Part shown: one piece after another, positions 56,257-64,000 of the stretch
How the letters are laid out: the number at the start of each line of letters is the position of its first letter
Numbering within the stretch: position 1 is the stretch's first letter
NCBI GenBank assembly: GCA_002104935.1
Contig: MCGT01000004.1
Span: 930,001 to 994,000, forward strand
Length of the DNA: 64,000 nucleotides
Origin: Hesseltinella vesiculosa
Lineage: Eukaryota > Mucoromycota > Mucoromycetes > Mucorales > Cunninghamellaceae
Direction: 5' to 3'
Notes under the pieces: model-generated
What the model was told of the DNA's origin: nothing
Databases searched by the model: none
The model's input: the letters and a program-made list of their open reading frames with translations, nothing else
Position numbers and translations under genes: made by a program

Positions 56257-57791
56257 ATTCCATTTAGCCATACGCCTGGATGCCGTGGGCGTTTGAAAAA
56301 CAATAAATCATAATACCCCCTCCCAAAAAAAGAGTGAACCGTAGTGACAGCAAAAGGATAAAAAGTCGGATTTTGAAAATTGGCAGATGGGCTCTTTTTG
56401 TCAGCATTGCCCCCAGCACGACACTACTTTTTTTTTTTAAATATCTACTTTGAAGGAAGGATAGCACAGCATTTGAAGGTCATGATCTAGAACGTAAGCC
56501 AGAGTGTTGCGTGTTGATGATGGAAAGGCTGTTCTATGACACTCATTTCATGGTTCAGACGACGTTGGCGATGCTTAGTCAGGCGGTAGTAGAAAGAGAG
56601 GCGGCGGGTTAAAGACTCATCTAGAAATAGCTGCACTGATAAAAGCTGAGGCTGATGGCCAAGGTGGTGAGGTGGGGGGAGGGGAGGGAATGTGTCACCG
56701 ATACAGCAGACTCAGTTGAATTTGTCATGTCCCATGCTTTATTTGGAAATAAAAATAAAAAAACTGATCAGGGTGTGCACCAAAGATGTTTGGACAGAAA
56801 TGCAGCAAGAGATTTCCAGACAGGTCGGATTCCCAGCTCAGAAAAGGAAATGATTTATTCCCCGCTCCCGTGAGCATCCAGCCTGAACTTTTTTCCTGGC
56901 AATTCATAATGCAAAACGAGAGTGCATGAGCCATTCGATCGCATGTATTGATATATCTCTCAAGGTTGAAGGGAGAGATGTGCTTGGAGTGGTACGCAAA
57001 AGAGGTTGGCGCGGTGATAAAGTGTAGTGCAACTGCAAAAGGAAAAACCATGAGGCGAAAAGCATGATTGTGACCATGTGCATGTTACGTCGCTGGGTCG
57101 TTGAATAATCGACGCGATGACAAATGAACGTTGTAAATGTGATCGAGTGGAAGTACCAATGGTTGGAGGTAAAAAAAAAAAATGACAAGCTCATGAGGAT
57201 GATTAGAGATGGGTGAGTCAGGGATAGCCTTTTGTTCTCCAACGTAAATTTCTACTTCAGGCAAGATGCCGGCGTAAGCTCATTAAGGCACCTATTCACA
57301 TGTGTAAGCTGCATCGGAAAGCACAGACTCGAGGGTTCTCATTGGTCCTTTTGCAATTTTCATGGAGTGACAAAAGGATCCTTTTTTTAACAAAAAGCAC
57401 GTTCCTATTAATGTGACATAAATTTGCCACGTTTGATGTGCATTTTTTTTCCCTTTTCTCTTCTTCTTCTTCATCCTTCCATAGCTTTTTTACTTATATC
57501 ACCCCCAATCCCCCACCCATTCCTTTGACCGTTTTTTTTTTTTCCTTCCTCCCTCTTTCTTCCCCGCTTTTTTTTTTTTTTTATCTTCATCGTCCAATTT
57601 TCTTTCAATAGACGTCCTCTTTTCTCTCCTTACACTCCTTCATAGACTCTTTTTTTTTTTTTTCACAAAAATCACATCGACAGGTGCCTTGTGGTTTTTT
57701 TTTTTTTTACTCTCATCTTATACCTATCAGCATTTTTTTTAATTCTCGACACATTCAAATCATCACCTCATTCCATTAGAAAATACCAACA
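56257..57791. other. Intergenic region with long T-rich leader
   Basis: No supported gene. Minus-strand open frames at 56725-57242 have some coding look but no start, domain or splice plan that I could establish. The last 350 bp (57430-57780) is a T/C-rich tract with repeated runs of 10-15 T, most likely the promoter and leader of the coiled-coil gene. Confidence 0.45.
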
Positions 57792-59586
57792 ATGACAACT
57801 GCATTCAACCCTGCTCCCATTCTGCTTCGAGATCCTTCGGCTTATTTGCTCAGTGATGAAAAGGTAATAATGAGAATAAGACGTTGTGTAACATTTAACT
57901 GTTTTCCATGGAAACAAACTAAAAACCGCGAAAAGGGGTAAAAATAGCTGCCAAGATTCTGACTCCGCCTATTTTTCCTGCATCCATAGGCATCTGCTCC
58001 TGTTTCACCTCCTGTTGCTTACATCGATGACGTTCCCCAACACCTTGCACCTGAACAATACCAATTCGAATTCCCTCCTCGATCTCATTTAGAAGCCTTG
58101 TCCGAACAATTGGACCAAACCCAAGAAGACACCCAGTCCTTCTTTGACGTGTCTTCTTTCACCTCGTCCTATGTGTCTGAATGCATCACCAACGATTTTG
58201 ACACTCAAGAAGAAGAATCGTTTGATGATTTCTTGTTCACATTGGAACAAGAGCAACAAGAACACTTCTCCTTGTCGCCTCCTATGCTCGTGCATGACCG
58301 CCAACTGTCACCTTTACAGCTGCCCAGTCAATTCACCAGCCAACGCCGCACCCAGCCTTCCCTCTCCAGCCTCGACAACGATCACATGCTTGGTCGGATC
58401 CGTGAAGAATCCTACGACTCTGTCTCGACTGTCACCCAGCCCGCCGCTGCCCCCAGCTCTTTCTTGTCCTCGTCTGTCACTCGTCCAGCTGGTCGAATCG
58501 AATGGCACAACTCCTTTGAACAAGTGGATGAGCCCCACCATGGCTTGTGGCAAGGTAAAAAAAAAAAAAAATGCACGGGCCGTTCTCACCACTTTTTTTT
58601 TTTTTTCGTATCCAGACGATCTGTATGACAATATCCATCCTTATCAACGGTATTCACATGACGAAAGATTACCGGTGATTCATCAACACACCGAGCCCAT
58701 GCTGTCGGATAGCAACTCCATGACCGACGACGATGACAACTCCAGTTCCTTCTCACGTGAATCCAAAGTTGTCTTGATCAAGCTCAACAAGAAGAACAAA
58801 TTAGCCTCGCCCAGCCTGCCTCGTGTTTATCATGTCGACCCTCAACAGATCGGCTTCGATGACGACGACATGGCCCTGGATGATGAAGCTCCTATCGAAT
58901 CTGCCTCGGTCTTTTTGCCAGTGGACAAGGAACAGACATGTGATTTTGATCAGCAACGCATGTACTCTGTGGCACCTGCCTCAATGGTCCCCATGGCTGA
59001 AACCGCTGCCCAAGCACTCATGGATCGCGTGGCTCTCCTGGAACGTCAGGTCCAAGAAGAACGGGCGATGCGCAAAGGCTTTGAAACGGCCATGGAAGAA
59101 ATGGTGCTTCTGATGGACCAGCAGCAGAAGCTGCTGTATGACCGCCTGGATCAAGAAATCGCTATGCGCAAGATGTATGAGCAACGCATGAACACTGCCC
59201 TCAACCAAATCCAGCCTTTGGAAGTCAAGTTGAAAAAAGAAACGGATGCTCGGTGTGAACTGGAATCCATGATGTCCCATGTCCTCACCCAAGTCCAAGA
59301 ACTCAAGACCTCCCAAATCGCCATGGAACAGAAGCTCGCCAAGCCGGCCACCGCTCTGCCCTCGGCCCGCTCCCCTTCGTCTCGCACAACCACCCCTGCC
59401 TCTGTCTCTTCCAAAACCAACCTGTCCCTTTCCAAACCCAAATCCACTGCCCCTCTTTCAATCAAACGCTCCATGACCACCAAGTCTTCTGCCCCTGCCT
59501 CTTCTGCTCCTCAATCTCAAGACCGATCTCCTCCTCGTGTCATCCGAATGAAATCCAGCCGCTTGACGACCTCTTCAAGACGTTGA
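57792..59586 (+). CDS. Coiled-coil protein, unknown function
   Basis: Unrecognised protein from three exons (57792-57863, 57990 to about 58554, about 58617-59586) that join in phase, about 535 aa. The N terminus (MTTAFNPAPILLRDPSAYLL) is followed by a long acidic, Ser/Gln-rich region with FDDFLFTLEQEQQEHFSLSP. In the C-terminal half lies a long coiled coil of about 110 residues, from ETAAQALMDRVALLERQVQE through QLYDRLDQEIAMRKMYEQRM-type heptads to LTQVQELKTSQIAMEQKLAK. The last 80 residues are Ser/Thr/Pro/Lys-rich and basic, with repeated S-x-P sites and an SSRLTTSSRR end, the kind of tail that often binds microtubules or acidic surfaces. Leader and introns contain long T runs. No family assigned; a cytoskeletal or scaffold role is only a guess. 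Confidence 0.7.
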
Positions 59587-60616
59587 TCTATGCATCTATT
59601 TCCTCTTGGGTTTGTTATCTTTCCCCTTTTATTTTGTATGAACCCCCCCCCCATATATTTTATACCGTTTCTATCTATCCTTTGAACCCTACACCCATCT
59701 CTCTTACCCCATCCTATTTTACTTGTATTTTTTTTCTGTACTCTTTAATGTTTTAATGTCCCTGCCAAAAAAAAAAAAAATTATCTGCAGGCTACCTCTC
59801 CCTCAATGCTCAGTCCTTCCCTTTTTTTCTTCCCTTTAAAAAAAATTCCTCTCCCCCTTTCAGTATGTTTCCTTTTTTATCCCAAAATAGAATAAAACTA
59901 CGTGCTTTTTCTCTCATTGACCTCCCAGTAGACACCCAAAAAAAATGGTCTATCATTTTTTATATTATTTCCATCATTCAAGCATGAGGCTTGAATGTTG
60001 CACGATTGTTCATTGTTAGATCAACGTGCCACTCAAGAGGTTGCATGGCAAGGAATCGACGGCGGCCGAGCTGTTTGACAACTGAATATAAAAAGTGGGA
60101 CAAATGCAAATGATGATAATAACGAAAGGGACGTCATTTGTGCAACCGGAGCCATGACACTTGACGTCATGGTGCCAAAAATAATAAAGACGTGGTTCAT
60201 TGCCTTTGTCACCCAAGAGCCTTCGTGGAATGTTTTTTTTCTCCGCCAGCGAGCGTCTTATTTTCGACGGTTTTTTTGACACCTCCGATGTCTCAGCTAA
60301 AAAAAATGAAAAATCGGCCATTTCCCCCAGGCGGAGATCCCCTTGGCGATCTGATCAAAAAATCAACAGTGCGGAGTTGCTCTACTTTTTCTGAGCACTT
60401 GAAACGAGCGCATCGACCTGACACAGCCTTGCCAGCTATATATTTTTTTTAGCAACTGACACAAAAACGCCACAAGTTTCCAAAGAGTCCAATAAACTAC
60501 AAAATAGGAGAAGCAAATATGCATTTATTAAAATATAATTGATATGGACAGGAAGAAAAGAGATGATATATACTGATAGGAAAAACCAAAAAAAAAAAAA
60601 AAGAAGAGTGTCGAGT
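59587..60616. other. Convergent 3' region
   Basis: 3' untranslated DNA of the coiled-coil gene and of the bZIP gene. C- and A-homopolymers are present. A minus-strand frame (60016-60321, 101 codons) and a plus-strand frame have no known domain. A piece near 60335-60365 resembles the end of the dispersed repeat. Confidence 0.45.
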
Positions 60617-61507
60617 CTATCGAGAGGCAAGGGCACGATGGGCTTCAGCAAGCTGCAGTTCCAAAGTCTTGATACGATCTTCATGTGCAGACTCCTTGGA
60701 CTTCAGATGGGACTTTTCCGAGTCAAGTACGGCAACACGAAGGAGGAGCTGAGAGTTCAAACGTTCCAGGTCGTTCACACGCTTTTCGAGACCTTCCATC
60801 TTCATGACCTTCTTGAGACGAGAACGACGGGCAGCGTCAGTGTTTTTTTGACGCTTGACGGCGATTTCATCGGCGGAGAGGTCTACTTGGGCACTGGAGC
60901 GCTTGCGGCCGGAAGACGACGAAGCAGACGAGGCAGTGGAAGTGGACGAGGCAGAGCGACTGATCTTGGAAGCAACAAAAGAGGCCAGGTCGACGGAGGG
61001 AGCCTCTGGCAAAGGAGTGGCGGGAGCCACATGTTCGACAGGGGCTGGAGAGACCGTAGACACGGCAGCTACAAAGGCAGCAAGAGCAGCAGGCAGGTCT
61101 TGAGGAAGTTCGGTGAACATGTCAGCTTGAGGGGTCATGGCAGGCGTCATGGCGGGAGTACCAACGATGGGCGACGATGAGAAGATGGGCGAGTTCAGGA
61201 TCTCGGACATATCCAGATCGGTGACCAAGGCTGGCTGCGTGACAGGCACAACGGGCGCAACAGTGGGCAGGGCCATGAGCGATTCGAGCTTGACAGCAGG
61301 TGAGAGATGGACATCCAGAGGAGTAGCGATATCCGGGCTGGAATGAGTGCTGGACGGCATCTCGGAGGAGACGACGGGCGAGGTGTACCATTCACCAACA
61401 GGAGAAGGTTGAGACAAAGATTCAAAGTATTGGAAGAGTTCTTGATCCATGGTTTTTGTATTAACTTGGGCAGCTTGGCTGGGGGTAGGCAAGGGAGACA
61501 CAGACAT
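60617..61507 (-). CDS. bZIP transcription factor, Gcn4/Cpc1-like
   Basis: Probable general amino-acid-control activator. Single exon of 296 aa from ATG 61507 (MSVSPLPTPSQAAQVNTK). The N-terminal two thirds is acidic/Pro/Ser-rich, with aromatic-acidic clusters such as QELFQYFESLSQPSP and TDLDMSEILNSP, typical activation-domain composition. The basic region reads KRQKNTDAARRSRLKKVMKM, matching Gcn4's N-T-E/D-AARRSR-x-RK, the residues that contact TGASTCA sites. The Leu zipper follows with heptad Leu (MEGLEKRVNDLERL..., LLLRVAVL...). The C terminus has an added coiled-coil stretch LELQLAEAHRALASR. Three short upstream ORFs lie in the leader and a TGAGTCAT site lies upstream, both as expected for a Gcn4-like gene. 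Assignment to the Gcn4 subgroup is an inference from the basic region and leader. Confidence 0.85.
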   Translation of the reverse strand: MSVSPLPTPSQAAQVNTKTMDQELFQYFESLSQPSPVGEWYTSPVVSSEMPSSTHSSPDIATPLDVHLSPAVKLESLMALPTVAPVVPVTQPALVTDLDMSEILNSPIFSSSPIVGTPAMTPAMTPQADMFTELPQDLPAALAAFVAAVSTVSPAPVEHVAPATPLPEAPSVDLASFVASKISRSASSTSTASSASSSSGRKRSSAQVDLSADEIAVKRQKNTDAARRSRLKKVMKMEGLEKRVNDLERLNSQLLLRVAVLDSEKSHLKSKESAHEDRIKTLELQLAEAHRALASR

Positions 61508-61550
61508 GATGAGATGATTTTTCAAAAAGGTTGTATAAAATAACACTTGT

Positions 61551-61619
61551 TCAACAAGGTTCCAGATTTCGGGAATTGTTATTGTTCAGACATAATCGTA
61601 AAGATAATGAGCAGACCAT
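61551..61619 (-). promoter_or_regulatory. Upstream ORF of 22 codons (uORF)
   Basis: ATG 61619 to TGA 61551-61553, ending 43 bp before the bZIP start codon; overlaps the 4-codon uORF in another frame. Starts MVCSLSLRL. Confidence 0.4.
61579..61593 (-). promoter_or_regulatory. Very short uORF (4 codons)
   Basis: ATG TCT GAA CAA TAA in the bZIP leader, 72 bp before the main ATG. Length and position are like the uORFs of yeast GCN4 and fungal cpc-1. Confidence 0.45.
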
Positions 61620-61744
61620 AATGGACTTGCGTGGATATTGGATGGGATGAATTAATAAAAAAAAACGGGGGGAAGGCGTAAACGCACTATTTCACTTTTT
61701 GGTGGGGTGACTACGATAAAAAAAGCTCGTGGGAAGCTAAAAAA

Positions 61745-61762
61745 TTAAGCAGAGAAACACAT
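61745..61762 (-). promoter_or_regulatory. Very short uORF (5 codons)
   Basis: ATG TGT TTC TCT GCT TAA, about 240 bp upstream of the bZIP start codon. Depends on the transcription start lying further upstream; no TATA box was identified. Confidence 0.4.
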
Positions 61763-61965
61763 ACTAACTAAATATTAGCAAGTAAGTTCAGACAATAGCA
61801 GAGGGGAAAGGGTTTCGTCAAGTAATAAAAAAAAAAAAGGTGTGGAGAGTCTTTTTGAAAAAAAAAGTGATGGAGAAAAAGGAGAAAAAAAAACATGCAA
61901 ATTTTTTTCTTTTACTTTTAAACGGCACGTCGGCCCTGAAACATGATTGGTTCGCCTTGGAATTG

Positions 61966-61973
61966 TGAGTCAT
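61966..61973. promoter_or_regulatory. TGAGTCAT, Gcn4/AP-1-type site
   Basis: Perfect match to the TGASTCA core bound by Gcn4-type bZIP dimers, about 460 bp upstream of the bZIP ATG; an inverted CCAAT (ATTGG) lies nearby at about 61946. Suggests autoregulation. Confidence 0.45.
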
Positions 61974-63090
61974 CCAAACCTGCCTTTTTTGCGTTTTGCA
62001 TTCGGCCTTATCACCTAACAGTGGGTCCAATAAAAGTAGGCTGCCTCCCCAAGTGATAGCCTCACAAAGCGTCCCTGTATCATTTCAACTCCTGTTTGCC
62101 GCGGGTTTGCCAAACAGTATCGAATACTCTCTTGTGATGCTCGTCATCACCTTGGCGACAACCGAATTATATCAAAATCAGATGTCACCATTGGACGGGT
62201 GATGGCTGGAGGCTTTGCCAATCGCCAAGGAGAGACACGAACGAGGAACAGCCACATCTTTGTGCCAACGGACAGGGCCACTGTTATTTTTCTGGGGGAG
62301 AGAGGCTACGTCGCTTTAGCCATAGGCAAGGAAGCGTTGCCATTGGCTGCTGGCTCTATTTTTTCCGTTGGTCTACAGCCTATGGCTGAATTCAAATGAC
62401 CGCCTCCGTGCAACCAGACATCCCATATAAAAAAAAAAGGAGAGATCTTTGATTGCCTAAAAGAGGTCTTTGAGGCTTTGCCTTATTAATTCAGTTCTGC
62501 ACACCGTTTCCATGAAGTCTGAGAGCGCTGTAACCAGCGTGAAAAAATTCTCAGCTTTCTGTCAGCAACAAGGCTCCAGCCAATCAATCACTCGGAACTT
62601 TGGGGGGAAAACCGACAGCCACTCCCGAATCGCCAATGTCACGTACACCAACCACAACGGGAACCCGAAAAGCAGCAGCCATGTCTGTGAAGCTTGACCT
62701 TCTGCCAATTTCTCATTGGAAGGATGATGGCTCTGAGCACCTTTAGTCTCCATCTTTTGCCGCGAATCACAAAACAATAAAAAAAAAAAAAGCGAGAGGC
62801 AATACTGTGTTTCCAAAAAAAAAAGTCGCAAAGCAAGAAAAAAGTCAGCTACGAAAAAGGAAAATGAAGTGGTTAGTTTAGCAAAAGCTAGGCATCTTTT
62901 TATTTTTTTCCACTCACCCTTAGAAAAATTGAATTTGGCATCTTCTTTTTTGCTACTTACAGCCAGACAAGACGTTCAAAGAACTAACAGGTCATTTTGC
63001 CTGAGTGGATGCGAAGTCTGATCAGATTACTGCACAGTTGCTTTTTTTTGACTTACAGCTTATACGTCGTACAGGTTTTTGATACCTGGA
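61974..63090. other. Intergenic region before the Fanzor-like gene
   Basis: About 1.1 kb with short open frames (up to 75 codons) and no known domain. The right end, directly after the stop of the minus-strand Fanzor-like gene, carries two small inverted repeats (63063-63071 and 63072-63088) and may include the guide-RNA/right-end element expected for that family. Confidence 0.4.
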
Positions 63091-64000
63091 TTATGTGGGG
63101 GTTGGTTGGTTCGGTTGCGCGTCTGGTGGCGAGGTTGTGGAAGGGTCGGCCTGCTCTTGGTCTTGGGGGGTGAAAACAAGAGGCTTCACACCAAGAGCAG
63201 CAAAATGGGAGAGCGCATGGATGTTTCGGGAGGCGTTGCAATCTCGTTGCCACACAGTGCTACATGTTTCGCAACATTGCACTGCATGCAACTTTGATTC
63301 GCCACCATCCACCGTCACGTTGGTCAAAGTCTTCTTCCCACATTTGCTGCAAACTTTGGACGAAAAGGCTTCGTCTGCATCGACCACCAAAATGGGGAAT
63401 TGCCGCTGGGCCAATCGAACCACTTTTTTGAAGCGATTTGCGAGACCAAGTGGCTTTTTGTTGAAGCGTCGCCTGCCAAATTTTCCATCACCAATGCACA
63501 GAAGGGGTATCTGGGTGGATGGTTGGAAAGGCAGGGGACGCCACTTTCCATTTCTTGTCTCGCTGAATTAAAAAGAAGTCAGTTTTTTTTTTGTTGGTTT
63601 TGATTTTGACATTACCTTGGCTGAGGAGGGGAGGGATGTGCATGCTGACGCCGACGACTCTTAAAACTGCCATCTTCATTTAGCCGGCTCATGTATGTGT
63701 CGTGGCTGTTGTAGTTGGAGGCATGGGATCCGTACTTGCGACCACCGTCGACAAATGTCTTGACCAGGTCGTGGTTAACGAGCTGCGCGCCCCTGTAGTT
63801 CAAGAAGCGGAGCTGCTGAATGTCTTGGCCATAAAATAAGAGCAATCGATCCAAATGGCGTAGCTTTTCAGTGATGTAGGCAGTGATGTTTTGGCGCACT
63901 GATGTTTTTGGCGATCCAAAGGACGACTCAATTTCAGTGATGCCGTGCTGCTGCTTCCAGGCTTTGATATTTGCGACGGTTTTTCGATAGCCAGCTTTGA
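63091..64000 (-). CDS. Fanzor/TnpB-like RNA-guided nuclease, 3' part
   Basis: C-terminal portion of an eukaryotic TnpB homologue (Fanzor), which belongs to transposon-encoded RNA-guided DNA nucleases. Two exons are visible: 63616 to beyond 64000, and 63091-63562 (158 codons with the split codon), joined by an intron of 53 nt with matching phase. The first ends in PSPPQPR after a helical stretch (YITEKLRHLDRLLLFYGQDI) and HDLVKTFVDGGRKYGS. The second holds LPFQPSTQIPLLCIGDGKF, a basic NRFKKVVRLAQRQ segment, then the RuvC/zinc-ribbon core: VVDADEAFSSKVCSKCGKK, later HAVQCCETCSTVWQRDCNAS-RNIHAL. These match the TnpB pattern V-D/E-x-x-x-(T/S)S-K-x-C-x-x-CG ... C-x-x-C-x-x-x-x-x-RD-x-NA-(A/S)-x-NI. 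The four zinc Cys, the Glu, and the final RuvC Asp are present. The N-terminal REC-like part and first RuvC Asp lie outside the window, so intactness is unknown. TAA at 63091-63093. Confidence 0.85.

Noticed and set aside
63091..63562. Bacterial IS605-type transposon or contamination
   Set aside because: The gene has a phase-consistent spliceosomal intron and fungal flanking features, so a eukaryotic Fanzor fits better.

Overview
This window is nuclear DNA of a filamentous fungus, most likely of the early-diverging Mucoromycota (Mucorales-like). Four things point there: nearly every gene is cut by several short GT-AG introns of about 50-120 nt; AT homopolymer runs fill introns and leaders; a tandem pair of secreted lipases resembles the Rhizomucor miehei/Rhizopus type; and a TnpB/Fanzor-type nuclease gene, a family known from Mucorales genomes, lies at the right edge. 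Gene content is housekeeping and regulatory, on both strands, with no operons. No rRNA, tRNA, CRISPR array or prokaryotic insertion sequence could be supported.

Layout. 0-6.5 kb: a DHHC palmitoyltransferase, a Gln-rich membrane protein, an EIF1AD-like protein, a stand-alone TFIIS central-domain protein and two very small genes. 6.5-12 kb: lipin-type phosphatidate phosphatase and the sterol 3-keto reductase ERG27. 12-24 kb: a three-RRM RNA-binding protein (Nam8/Ngr1/Csx1 type), nucleoporin Nic96/Nup93, urease accessory protein UreD, a basic nucleolar-type protein and an Erf2-like palmitoyltransferase. 25-32 kb: the giant CAD/Ura2 pyrimidine enzyme, with an apparent single-base frameshift. 32.8-42 kb: Gemin7-like protein, Sfp1-like zinc-finger factor, a Cys-rich metallothionein (62 aa, three exons), a small single-pass membrane protein, an FLVCR-type transporter and a MEA1-like protein. 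42-51 kb: a gene-poor stretch with a diverged dispersed repeat, a C2H2 factor, Rrn3 and a long proline-rich membrane protein. 52-56.3 kb: the two lipases. 57.8-61.5 kb: a coiled-coil protein and a Gcn4/Cpc1-like bZIP factor with several upstream ORFs. 63.1-64 kb: the 3' part of the Fanzor-like gene, which runs off the window.

Functional threads. Several products serve growth and ribosome production (Rrn3, Sfp1-like, Gcn4-like, EIF1AD-like, Utp16/NOL7-like); others serve membrane lipids and sterols (lipin, Erg27, the lipases) or protein lipidation (two DHHC enzymes). Most introns carry a long poly(A) or poly(T) run, often directly after the 5' splice site, which makes automatic ORF calls there unreliable. 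Exon boundaries given here were chosen by splice consensus and reading phase. They are predictions from sequence alone; family assignments come from remembered family motifs, not from a search.
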